Origin: Bacteroidaceae bacterium
Lineage (GTDB): Bacteria; Bacteroidota; Bacteroidia; Bacteroidales; Bacteroidaceae
Length of the DNA: 39,570 nt
Direction: 5' to 3'
NCBI GenBank assembly: GCA_011959205.1
Contig: BLLV01000183.1
Coordinates: 1-39,570 of the forward strand
This document shows, one piece after another, positions 8,904 to 16,580 of this stretch (positions are counted from its first letter, which is position 1; every line of letters begins with the position of its first letter). The position numbers and the translations under genes are program-made. The notes under the pieces were generated by a model. It did no database searches and was not told where the DNA came from. It saw nothing but the letters and a program-made list of their open reading frames with translations.

Positions 8904-9821
8904 ATGAAACTGTATGCCGCCCCTTTGCAAGGTTTTACCGAAGCTCCGTGGAGAAACCTTCATCAGGAACTGTTCGGTGGGATAGATACTTATTACACCC
9001 CTTTTGTACGGATAGAGAGAGGAGAATTCCGTAACAAGGAGATACGGGATATTGCTCCCGAAAACAATGCCGTGTTCCGGCTGGTACCCCAACTGATAGC
9101 TTCCACACCTGCCGAATTGGAACGGCTGGCCGGTCTGTTTATAGAAAACGGTTACAAGGAGGCGGATATCAATATGGGTTGTCCCTTTCCGCTGGTTGCG
9201 GGAAAGCATAAAGGGTCGGGCATGCTGCCGTATCCTGCCGAGGTGGAGGCTTTGTTGAGAGAACTGGCGCATTATCCCGAACTGCATTTTTCCGTAAAAA
9301 TGAGGTTGGGATGGGAGCGTGCGGATGAATGGCGGTCATTGCTGCCATTGCTGAACGCTGCCCCTTTGCGGCGGATTACGCTTCATCCGCGCATTGGGAA
9401 ACAACAGTACAAAGGCGAGGCGGATAGAGAGGCATTTGCCGCTTTCTATTCGGAATGTACTCATCCGTTGGCCTATAACGGTGACTTGCAGACGGTGGAT
9501 GATATCCGGATGGTGGAAGAGGCATTTCCTCGTCTGGAGGGTGTCATGCTGGGGCGCGGATTGCTGGTTAACCCCGCATTGGCTTGGGAATATGCCGAAG
9601 GCACCGTTCTTTCTTCCGCCGACTTGACAGACCGGGTGAAGGTGTTTCATGCGCGTCTGTTCCGTCATTATGAAAGTTGCTTGCAGGGAGATGCGCAACT
9701 GCTGGGCAAGATGAAGTCTTATTGGGAATACCTGCTGCCCCATGCGGACAGGAAGATAAAGAAAGCGATAAAGAAGGCTACGACGATAGATAAGTATCTG
9801 GATGCGGTGAGTCTGCTGTAA
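8904..9821 (+). CDS. tRNA-dihydrouridine synthase
   Basis: This FMN-dependent enzyme reduces specific uridines in tRNA D-loops to dihydrouridine. From the ATG at 8904 it is 305 residues, normal for a compact Dus protein. The N-terminal YAAPLQGFTEAPWR segment is the FMN-binding start of the TIM barrel. Cys93 in NMGCPFPLVAGKHKGSG is the catalytic acid position, Lys131 lies in SVKMRLGW, and His160 in ITLHPR; YNGDLQT and MLGRGLLVNP complete the flavin site. An in-frame ATG at 8868 would add 12 unmatched residues and overlap the divergent promoter region, so 8904 is preferred. Which Dus subtype it is was not resolved. Confidence 0.92.
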   Translation: MKLYAAPLQGFTEAPWRNLHQELFGGIDTYYTPFVRIERGEFRNKEIRDIAPENNAVFRLVPQLIASTPAELERLAGLFIENGYKEADINMGCPFPLVAGKHKGSGMLPYPAEVEALLRELAHYPELHFSVKMRLGWERADEWRSLLPLLNAAPLRRITLHPRIGKQQYKGEADREAFAAFYSECTHPLAYNGDLQTVDDIRMVEEAFPRLEGVMLGRGLLVNPALAWEYAEGTVLSSADLTDRVKVFHARLFRHYESCLQGDAQLLGKMKSYWEYLLPHADRKIKKAIKKATTIDKYLDAVSLL

Positions 9822-9964
9822 GGGTGAAAAGGGTATTCTGTACCTGAAAACCAAGCTTTCCGTTGTCCGCCTATATCAAGAGGATATGGCTATTTTTAGC
9901 CCTGACGTTTGGTAAAACCAATTTTATTTCCGTTATTTACAATTCTAATCAAAACGATAAATAC

Positions 9965-10780
9965 ATGAACACGTCAAAGACCAAAACAGGATTGAGAGTA
10001 GGAATTGGTGGAATTGCCGTCATCGGCATCTTCGTATTGTTTATCATGATGTTTGCCATAGAGCGCATTGACTCCGGACAGACAGGTATCATTGTGAACC
10101 TGGCAGGCAGCGAGCGCGGTGTGGACGACGCCAAAGTGGAGACCGGATGGGTGATGTACAACCGTTTCACCAAGCAACTTTTCGAATACCCCGCCTTCGC
10201 ACAGATTGTGGACTATGAGCCTTTTGACATTCAGGATAAGAAAGGAACGATCTTCCAGACTGACCCCACGATTGAATATTATATTGAACGCGAGAACGCC
10301 AAGGTAGTTTTCCTCCGTTATCGTAAAACGACAGAGGAACTGGAGCAGTCCGTCATCTTGACCGAGGTGAAGAATGCCTACAAGGATGTGGCGGGCATGT
10401 ACGAGACGGACTCGCTGATCAATAACCGTCCTGCTTTCGAAAAGGAAGTGGAAGTGTTGTTGAAAGAACGTTTGAGCCAGCGTGGTTTTACATTTACCAA
10501 CATCCAGTCGTCCGTGAAGCCGAATGAGGTGCTTCAGGCGGCCATCGACGCTAAAAACACCGCCGTCCAGAACGCCCTGAAAGTGGAGAACGAGAAAAAG
10601 GCCGCTATAGCGGAGGCCGAGAAAGTGGTGGCTGCGGCCAAAGGAAAAGCGGACGCCAACCGCATTCTGCAACAATCCATCACTCCGGAACTGATCCAGC
10701 TTAAGGCAGTGGAGAAGTGGGACGGGAAATTGCCGCTTTCTACCAGCGGGAATACGTTGCCGTTCTTGCAACTGAAATAA
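9965..10780 (+). CDS. SPFH/prohibitin-family membrane protein
   Basis: This 271-residue protein has one N-terminal membrane segment (about residues 11-33, VGIGGIAVIGIFVLFIMMFA), then a band-7/SPFH domain starting with IDSGQTGIIVNLAGSERG. A charged alanine-rich coiled coil follows (about 195-245: KVENEKKAAIAEAEKVVAAAKGKA), and the tail ends in LPFL. Prohibitin-like proteins form membrane-bound rings linked to protease control and membrane organisation; the function here is not known. The ATG at 9965 is chosen over an upstream in-frame start at 9863 because the extra 34 residues resemble no SPFH protein and lie in the untranslated leader. Its neighbours suggest no pathway. Confidence 0.88.
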   Translation: MNTSKTKTGLRVGIGGIAVIGIFVLFIMMFAIERIDSGQTGIIVNLAGSERGVDDAKVETGWVMYNRFTKQLFEYPAFAQIVDYEPFDIQDKKGTIFQTDPTIEYYIERENAKVVFLRYRKTTEELEQSVILTEVKNAYKDVAGMYETDSLINNRPAFEKEVEVLLKERLSQRGFTFTNIQSSVKPNEVLQAAIDAKNTAVQNALKVENEKKAAIAEAEKVVAAAKGKADANRILQQSITPELIQLKAVEKWDGKLPLSTSGNTLPFLQLK

Positions 10781-10847
10781 AGGGCGGAATGCTGAAAAAC
10801 ATGCAATAAGAATCTTGTTAAAGAACCGTTTTCTCAAGAATTTGTAC

Positions 10848-10855
10848 TAAGTTTG
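10848..10855 (+). promoter_or_regulatory. Promoter -7 box for the fucO-like gene
   Basis: TAAGTTTG matches TAnnTTTG and lies 29 bases before the ATG, suggesting the reductase is transcribed separately from the SPFH gene. Confidence 0.5.
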
Positions 10856-10884
10856 CTGCAAAACCATATAATTGACATAAAACT

Positions 10885-12039
10885 ATGATTAACAGATTCG
10901 TATTGAACGAAGTATCTTATTTTGGCCCGGGTGCGCGCGAAGTGCTCCCACAAGAGATCAAACGTTTAGGTTTGCACAAGGCATTTGTTGCCACAGACAA
11001 GGATTTGATTAAATTCGGTGTGGCTGGTAAAGTATTGAAAGTATTGGAGAATGCAGGTATTCCTTATGAAATATTCAGTGAAATCAAACCGAACCCTACT
11101 GTAAACAATGTAAAGGCGGGTGTTGAGGCTTTTGCAAAATCGGGAGCGGACTTTATCCTGGCTATCGGTGGCGGTTCGTCTATAGATACTTCGAAAGCGA
11201 TTGGTATCATCACCAATAATCCGGATTTCGGTGATGTGGTGTCATTGGAAGGGGTGGCTCCTACCAAGAAGAAATCGGTGCCTATCATCGCCTTGCCCAC
11301 TACCGCCGGTACTGCCGCTGAGGTGACTATTAATTATGTGATTACGGACGAGGAGAACCACAAGAAGATGGTTTGTGTAGATCTGAATGATATCCCGGCC
11401 ATTGCCATTGTGGATGCGGAGTTGATGTACACCTTGCCAAAGGGCTTGACCGCTTCGACAGGTTTGGACGCACTGACCCACGCCATCGAAGGGCTGATTA
11501 CCAAAGGTGCTTGGGAAATGAGCGATATGTTCGAGATTAAGGCTATCGAGATGATTGCCCGTTATCTGGAAACCGCTGTTTTCGAACCGACTAATGCGGA
11601 AGCGCGTAACGGTATGGCCGTGGCACAGTACATTGCAGGTATGGCCTTCTCTAATGTAGGCTTGGGTGTGGTTCACGGTATGGCTCATCCGCTGGGAGCT
11701 ATCTTCGATGTTCCTCACGGTGTGGCCAATGCCTTGCTGTTGCCTGTCATCATGGAATTTAATGCTCCGGCTGCTTTGACCAAGTATGTGGATATAGCCA
11801 AGGCGATGAATGTGTACAAGGACGGTATGAGCCAGGAAGAGGCTGCGAAGGCGGTTGTAGAGGCGGTGAAAGCCTTGTCTGTCAAGGTGGGTATCCCTCA
11901 GCATTTGTCCGAACTGGGTATAAAGGAGGAGGATTTGCCTCGTCTGGCCGCTTCGGCTATCGCCGATGTCTGCACGCCGGGCAACCCTCGTGAGGTGACG
12001 GAAGAAATTATTCTGGAACTTTACAAGAAGGCGTTCTAA
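10885..12039 (+). CDS. fucO: Lactaldehyde reductase, iron-containing alcohol dehydrogenase
   Basis: FucO reduces L-lactaldehyde to 1,2-propanediol with NADH, regenerating NAD+ at the end of L-fucose or L-rhamnose breakdown. The 384-residue length is typical. The nucleotide-binding GGGSS motif is at 95-99. The four metal ligands of group III iron alcohol dehydrogenases are all present: Asp195 and His199 in GLDALTHAIEG, His264 in GVVHGMAHPLG, and His278 in DVPHGVAN, positions that nearly coincide with those of E. coli FucO. It stands alone between its own promoter and a hairpin at 12070. The GH29 fucosidase 3.6 kb away fits a fucose role, but fucose isomerase, kinase and aldolase are not in the window. 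A broader alcohol or diol role is possible. Confidence 0.88.
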   Translation: MINRFVLNEVSYFGPGAREVLPQEIKRLGLHKAFVATDKDLIKFGVAGKVLKVLENAGIPYEIFSEIKPNPTVNNVKAGVEAFAKSGADFILAIGGGSSIDTSKAIGIITNNPDFGDVVSLEGVAPTKKKSVPIIALPTTAGTAAEVTINYVITDEENHKKMVCVDLNDIPAIAIVDAELMYTLPKGLTASTGLDALTHAIEGLITKGAWEMSDMFEIKAIEMIARYLETAVFEPTNAEARNGMAVAQYIAGMAFSNVGLGVVHGMAHPLGAIFDVPHGVANALLLPVIMEFNAPAALTKYVDIAKAMNVYKDGMSQEEAAKAVVEAVKALSVKVGIPQHLSELGIKEEDLPRLAASAIADVCTPGNPREVTEEIILELYKKAF

Positions 12040-12069
12040 GCGTCATTCTTTTGTAATGAAATATAGTCG

Positions 12070-12100
12070 GTGTGTGGATGTGCGGGGCATATCCACACAC
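12070..12100 (+). terminator. Terminator hairpin after the fucO-like gene
   Basis: A perfect 10-bp stem (12070-12079 with 12091-12100) encloses an 11-base loop, 30 bases after the stop. The following sequence is only moderately T-rich. Confidence 0.5.
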
Positions 12101-12223
12101 TTGAATTGAACTATATTTTATATCAATCTGAGCCTATTGTTTGGCAATATTATAAAGCGAACAAAAAATACAGCTAATACAAAGTTTTTGCTCCTTTGAT
12201 AGTTTTAATCAAAATTACTTTCA

Positions 12224-12231
12224 TATCTTTG
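12224..12231 (+). promoter_or_regulatory. Promoter -7 box for the ATPase gene
   Basis: TATCTTTG matches TAnnTTTG and lies 20 bases before the ATG at 12252. The surrounding sequence is AT-rich. Confidence 0.55.
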
Positions 12232-12251
12232 AAAAACTTAAAAATAATACT

Positions 12252-14459
12252 ATGATTCAAGAATTTACGATTAAAAACATCGCTACTTACAATGAGTCTG
12301 GAGTAAAATTCACAAATCTCCGGAAAATAAATTTCATTTATGGTAGTAATGGGAGCGGAAAAACAACTGTCAGCAAATTTCTTGCCTTTCCACAAAATGA
12401 GGATTATACAGATTCTGAACTGATATGGGAAAATAACATGCCTTTAAATACTTTGGTGTATAATCGCCAATTTAAGGAGGAGAATTTTGGGAAAGGAACC
12501 ATAAACGGGGTGTTCACATTGGGGCATGCCACTAAAGATGAACTTGAAATAATAGAAAGCAAGAAGAAGGGATTATCTACTTTGACAGAGGAAGGGAAAA
12601 AGCAAAAGGGCAGTTTGGAGAAGTTGAAGTCCGATTTGAAAATTTGCCAAGAAAATTTCCGTGATAAAACTTGGCAAAAGGTTTATAAGAAATACGAGAA
12701 TAATTTCAAAGAAGCTTTTAGAGGATATTTATACAAACAAACTTTTATGGACAAACTCTTAGAAGAATATGGGAATAATTCTTCTGAGATTATTGAGTTC
12801 GAGCAACTGCTGGAAAAATCTAAAATTGTCTTCAAGAAAAACGTGCAATCTTTATCTCTGTTACCTCTTGTCAATGGAAATGAATTGGATGTTATTGAAC
12901 AGAATGAAATATGGGACAAGAAAATAATAGGACACGCGGATGTTAATATTGGCAATCTCATTCAAAGGCTTAATATCAACGACTGGGTGAACGAAGGTCG
13001 CAAATATATTCAGAAAGACAATCATACGTGCCCGTTTTGTCAAAAGGAAACCGTTACCGAGGAGTTTAGAAAACAATTGGAATTATATTTCAACGAAACT
13101 TTTACAGCAAATATTCAAACTGTTCAGAGCTTAGGAGAAAAATATGTTGCCGTTAGTACGGAATTAATCTCCCTTTTGGAAAGTATATCCGAAAGGGAAA
13201 GGCAAAATCCGGAATCAAAATTGAATAAGGATTTGTACGATGCAACATTAAAGACATTGAATGGAACAGTTGCAGGCAATAAGGAATATATTCACAATAA
13301 ACAGAAAGAGCCAAGCCGAAGTATCAACCTGGTTTCTACAATGGAACTACAAGAGAAATTGAAATGCCTGATTACCGCTGCCAATCAAGAAATATCCAAA
13401 CACAACCGACTTGTCGAAAACTTGCACCACGAAAGACAAAAACTGATCATGCAAGTATGGAAATTTGTAACAGTTGAATATCAGGACGAAATAAAATCGT
13501 ATTTAGAGGAAGAGAAAAAACTCATGGCGGGCGTGAATGGCTTGGAGAAAAAGGTCGCCAGGCTGAGGGAAGATTATGCGGCATTGAACGGTGAAATTAG
13601 TCGGTTAACTCAAAATGTGACCAGTGTCCAACCTTCCATTGATGAAATCAACAGGATTTTAAGACTATATGGGTTCACTAATTTCCAGATAGTCCCGGCT
13701 TCCGGTTATGAAAATCAATATCAGATACAAAGAGAGAACGGCACTTTGGCGGAAACGACACTTAGTGAGGGGGAGATAACTTTTATTACATTCCTCTATT
13801 TCATGCAGCTGGCAAAAGGGAGCATTGATAAAGAGAGAATAATGGAAGACAGAGTGGTAGTTATAGATGATCCTGTTGGCAGTTTGGACGGTAATGTGTT
13901 GTTTATTGTAAGCTCTTTGATAAAGGAGATGATAAAGCAAATTAAAAACAATGCCGGTAATATTAAACAATTAATCGTACTGACGCATAATATTTATTTT
14001 CATAAAGAGGTTTCGTTTGTAGATGGAAGAACCTCTAAAAACAAGAGTACTTATTACTGGATATTGAGAAAAACGGATAATGTCACCTCTGTAAAAGGGT
14101 ATGAAATGGAAAATCCCATTGTCAGCTCCTATGAATTATTGTGGAAAGAACTGCAAGAGCGCGATAATAATTCCGGACTGACCATACAAAATACCATGCG
14201 GCGCATCATCGAGAATTATTTTAAGATTTTAGGCAAATTCGGAGACGATGAACTGATTCATACGTTCACCAATCCGCAAGAACAGGAGATTTGCCGTTCG
14301 CTGATTTGTCGGGTAAACGACGGCTCTCATTGCCTGCCTGATGATTTATACGTAGAGGCGCCTTGTGATACCATTGCCAAGTATTTTGAGGTCTTCCGAA
14401 AGATATTTGAGAAAACGGGGCATATTGCACATTACAATATGATGATGGAAGTAAAGTAA
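12252..14459 (+). CDS. AAA_13-family ABC-type ATPase, RloC/PrrC-like candidate defence protein
   Basis: This 735-residue protein is an SMC/Rad50-like ABC ATPase with its nucleotide-binding halves split by coiled coils. Visible motifs are Walker A GSNGSGKTT at 31-39, the AAA_13 hallmark LVYNRQFKEENF at 68-79, a CPFC pair at 260-263 resembling the zinc-hook or CPxC element of RloC, coiled coil at about 300-455, the ABC signature LSEGE at 504-508, Walker B VVVIDDP at 535-541, and the H-loop histidine 579. The C-terminal 150 residues contain Arg650, Glu654 (R-x-x-x-E) and His693, the residue types of the PrrC/RloC anticodon-nuclease triad; the E-to-H distance is 39 here and about 32 in PrrC as recalled. 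Related AAA_13 ATPases without nuclease activity carry similar residues, so nuclease function is an inference. No restriction-modification genes are adjacent. The gene is AT-rich compared with its left neighbours, consistent with transfer. Confidence 0.75.
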   Translation: MIQEFTIKNIATYNESGVKFTNLRKINFIYGSNGSGKTTVSKFLAFPQNEDYTDSELIWENNMPLNTLVYNRQFKEENFGKGTINGVFTLGHATKDELEIIESKKKGLSTLTEEGKKQKGSLEKLKSDLKICQENFRDKTWQKVYKKYENNFKEAFRGYLYKQTFMDKLLEEYGNNSSEIIEFEQLLEKSKIVFKKNVQSLSLLPLVNGNELDVIEQNEIWDKKIIGHADVNIGNLIQRLNINDWVNEGRKYIQKDNHTCPFCQKETVTEEFRKQLELYFNETFTANIQTVQSLGEKYVAVSTELISLLESISERERQNPESKLNKDLYDATLKTLNGTVAGNKEYIHNKQKEPSRSINLVSTMELQEKLKCLITAANQEISKHNRLVENLHHERQKLIMQVWKFVTVEYQDEIKSYLEEEKKLMAGVNGLEKKVARLREDYAALNGEISRLTQNVTSVQPSIDEINRILRLYGFTNFQIVPASGYENQYQIQRENGTLAETTLSEGEITFITFLYFMQLAKGSIDKERIMEDRVVVIDDPVGSLDGNVLFIVSSLIKEMIKQIKNNAGNIKQLIVLTHNIYFHKEVSFVDGRTSKNKSTYYWILRKTDNVTSVKGYEMENPIVSSYELLWKELQERDNNSGLTIQNTMRRIIENYFKILGKFGDDELIHTFTNPQEQEICRSLICRVNDGSHCLPDDLYVEAPCDTIAKYFEVFRKIFEKTGHIAHYNMMMEVK

Positions 14460-14477
14460 AAAGGCCGCTTAGTATAA

Positions 14478-14522
14478 AAAGACGCATTGCAAAAACGGGA
14501 ACAGCGTCTGCAATACGTCTTT
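14478..14522 (+). terminator. Terminator hairpin after the ATPase gene
   Basis: AAAGACG-x-ATTGCA (14478-14491) pairs with TGCAAT-x-CGTCTTT (14509-14522) with one internal mismatch, starting 18 bases after the stop. The distal arm ends in TTT. Confidence 0.55.
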
Positions 14523-14643
14523 ATCTTTGCCGCTTACCCAACCATCGGCGGGTTCTTCCTCCGCACGCTGCGGCACGGTGGCGGGGAAGGCGGTTTCGGA
14601 CACGCGGTCGGGAATGTCAGGATGGCTATGACTTGCGATTTTC

Positions 14644-15210
14644 TCATTTCACTTCGATTTTCTTGATGAACCTGGCAGGATTACCGGCTACTATCGTCAT
14701 AGGCGGTACATCTTTGGTTACCACACTACCGGCTCCGACAATCGCACCGTAACCGATACGCACGCCCGGCAGGACGGTTGAATTGATGCCAATCCATGCC
14801 TTGTCCTCGACAACGATCGGACGACCGTAGGTAGCACTGCGATTTTCCGGATCCGGATCGTGGTTGATCGTAATCAGATTGACCTTAGGACCGATAAACA
14901 CATCATTGCCGATTGTGATGCCGCCACGGCCGAAGAACGTGCAGCACTGCTGGATAAAGCACCTTTTCCCGATAGTGACCGGTTTCCCATAGTCGATATA
15001 GAGAGGCGGCAGCACCGTCGTACTCTCTTCGAGCCGTTTGCCGAGAATCAGTCCCATATAATCATGCACTTCTTCAGGAGTGCGATAGCCGGTATTCATC
15101 TCTGTCGCGGTCCTGATGGTTGCGAAAATATCGTCAATCAACTCCTTGTAGCCCGGTTCATCGGGTGAAACCATTTCGCCCGACAAATCTTTTTCAAAAA
15201 TATTCTTCAT
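14644..15210 (-). CDS. Hexapeptide-repeat sugar O-acetyltransferase (LacA/Maa type)
   Basis: This 188-residue cytoplasmic enzyme belongs to the left-handed beta-helix acetyltransferases, which move acetyl from acetyl-CoA onto sugars or small acceptors. The N-terminal helical region (about 1-65) is the maltose/galactoside acetyltransferase cap. Hexapeptide repeats follow (GKPVTIGKRCFIQ, GGITIGNDVFIGP, VVEDKAWIGINSTVLPGVRIG). The catalytic histidine is probably His115 in NLITINHD, and the C-terminus has the usual VAGNPARFIKKI ending. It has its own promoter box at 15239-15246. The substrate is unknown; the nearest relatives may act in detoxifying non-metabolisable sugars. A second member of the family lies at 19033, too different in sequence to be a recent duplicate. 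Confidence 0.88.
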   Translation of the reverse strand: MKNIFEKDLSGEMVSPDEPGYKELIDDIFATIRTATEMNTGYRTPEEVHDYMGLILGKRLEESTTVLPPLYIDYGKPVTIGKRCFIQQCCTFFGRGGITIGNDVFIGPKVNLITINHDPDPENRSATYGRPIVVEDKAWIGINSTVLPGVRIGYGAIVGAGSVVTKDVPPMTIVAGNPARFIKKIEVK

Positions 15211-15238
15211 ACATGCTGTGTTTTTATGTTTTCAGCCG

Positions 15239-15246
15239 CAAAGGTA
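15239..15246 (-). promoter_or_regulatory. Promoter -7 box for the acetyltransferase
   Basis: TACCTTTG on the minus strand matches TAnnTTTG and lies 28 bases upstream of the ATG at 15210. Confidence 0.5.
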
Positions 15247-15673
15247 GGAGGAATGCCGCGCGATGGCTTTGTTGTGCGGTTCAAGTTGCTTTGTTGTGGA
15301 GGCCATGAATAAAAAAGAAGGTGCATCGTGCATTACGACACACCTCCCTTTTCGGCAGCAGCAAGGTCAAGACATTGGAGAGGGAAAACGCTACATTACA
15401 TCAAACAGTAGCCACCCACGAGGAAACCATCGAAACGCTGCAGTCCAAGATACAGACCATACGGACAGAACACAGCCGTCAAATGTTGGATATGCAGCAG
15501 AAGCACATTATTATTTTATGCCATATTGAAAATCGGGTTAGGTGTCCTGTTTTTTGATTGGCTCAGACGGGATGACCACAGGTTATGCTCTCATGTTTTC
15601 TGTTATTTGCGCCTTGCCATCAATTCTGCCAATTTTACTTTGTTGCTCATAAGAGACTGAACGTTCGCAATAT
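15247..15673. other. Non-coding or decayed stretch between two minus-strand genes
   Basis: No intact gene is visible here. The region holds an 11-base direct repeat (GCTTTGTTGTG, near 15262 and 15288), a relic coiled-coil reading frame at 15321-15557, and about 115 bases with nothing recognisable before the AraC gene. It reads as a scar of lost DNA. Confidence 0.4.
15321..15557 (+). pseudogene. Coiled-coil fragment, possible relic of a mobilization (relaxase) gene
   Basis: A 78-codon frame beginning at a GTG encodes FGSSKVKTLERENATLHQ and a further 35 residues of charged heptad-like sequence up to MLDMQQKH, then switches to unrelated hydrophobic residues. This style resembles the C-terminal coiled coil of Bacteroides Mob/relaxase proteins, recognised from memory and not from a search. 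No N-terminal relaxase motif exists in the window, so if the match is right this is only a tail left after deletion. It could also be chance. Confidence 0.3.
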
Positions 15674-16477
15674 TTAGCCTTTCCTAAATTGCAATGGCGT
15701 TATTCCGATATATTTTCTAAAGAATCTTGCAAAAAAAGATGAGTTTGGGAAATTAAGTTCTTCGGCTATCTGTGTAACACTTTTATCTGTTGAACGCAAT
15801 TGAAATTTGGCTTCACGCATTAAAAAGTCTGATAGCCAAAAATGGAATGTTCTGCCTGTTCGAGCCTTAATAGTACGCATCAAGTGTTTATCTGTCACAC
15901 AAAGGCGGTCTGCATAGAAAGTAGCCGTATGCTCTTTCTTATAATGCGAATGTAATAAACGAAAGAAATTATCCGTCAATTCATCTTGTCGGGATATTTT
16001 TGTCGCTATATTCAGGTCTGTATAGATACGGCTTATTTCTACAATCAATGAAAAAAGCAAACCTTTTGTAATTTCCGTATAGTCTTGTCTCTCGTTTATA
16101 AGGTGGAAGTATCTTTTTATCAAAGCAAATGTTTCTGTGTTGAATTTGCAATGAGGCATATTCATTGCCTTGTCCGATACATCTGTTTTGAGCAATAAAG
16201 GGAAATCTGCCAAATAATCAAACGCAAAGAAAAGGTAGTCATATAGAAAATCATCGGTTTGCGATATTCTGCGCAACTGTACGTTTGGCAACAGAAAGAG
16301 AAATGAGCCTTTTTGAAGATGCAAATTATGTCCGTCTATCTCCACCCATGCTTCCCCTTGCAATGTAAGCACGAAATGGACATATCCAATAAGTGTACGC
16401 TTTCCTGTTTGCGTTGGGAATAATTCAGATAAAAGATTTGCTCCCGATATGATATGAAATTGTGTTTGCTGTTTCAT
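15674..16477 (-). CDS. AraC-family transcriptional regulator
   Basis: This 267-residue DNA-binding protein has an N-terminal cupin-like sensor region (about 1-150, including VHFVLTLQGEAWVEIDGHNL) and a C-terminal AraC double helix-turn-helix (about 165-267), ending with SVTQIAEELNFPNSSFFARFFRKYIGITPLQFRKG-type residues. It is divergent from the MFS efflux gene at 16581 with a 103-base gap, the usual arrangement for a regulator controlling its neighbour. A -7 box ends four bases before the ATG, predicting a leaderless transcript. The gene is AT-rich. The inducing molecule cannot be inferred. Confidence 0.9.
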   Translation of the reverse strand: MKQQTQFHIISGANLLSELFPTQTGKRTLIGYVHFVLTLQGEAWVEIDGHNLHLQKGSFLFLLPNVQLRRISQTDDFLYDYLFFAFDYLADFPLLLKTDVSDKAMNMPHCKFNTETFALIKRYFHLINERQDYTEITKGLLFSLIVEISRIYTDLNIATKISRQDELTDNFFRLLHSHYKKEHTATFYADRLCVTDKHLMRTIKARTGRTFHFWLSDFLMREAKFQLRSTDKSVTQIAEELNFPNSSFFARFFRKYIGITPLQFRKG

Positions 16478-16481
16478 AATG

Positions 16482-16489
16482 CAAAGATA
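16482..16489 (-). promoter_or_regulatory. Promoter -7 box for the AraC gene, predicting a leaderless mRNA
   Basis: TATCTTTG on the minus strand matches TAnnTTTG, with four bases between its last G and the ATG at 16477. The spacing is the same as at the thioesterase gene. Confidence 0.55.
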
Positions 16490-16529
16490 ATCACTATTTG
16501 AACAATATGCATGCGAATTAGGACGAAAC

Positions 16530-16543
16530 CTTTCATGGGAAAG
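16530..16543. promoter_or_regulatory. Inverted repeat in the AraC/MFS intergenic region, possible operator
   Basis: CTTTC-ATGG-GAAAG lies just upstream of the MFS -7 box, where a -33 element or activator site would be. The symmetry is short, so chance is possible. Confidence 0.3.
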
Positions 16544-16547
16544 TCAG

Positions 16548-16555
16548 TAATTTTG
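16548..16555 (+). promoter_or_regulatory. Promoter -7 box for the MFS gene
   Basis: TAATTTTG matches TAnnTTTG and lies 25 bases before the ATG at 16581. Confidence 0.5.
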
Positions 16556-16580
16556 CCCCATAATTTACAACAAGAGAATT

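Noticed and set aside
15263..15529. 88-codon plus-strand frame overlapping the coiled-coil relic
   Set aside because: Low-complexity polar translation in a different frame from the coiled-coil fragment; likely chance.
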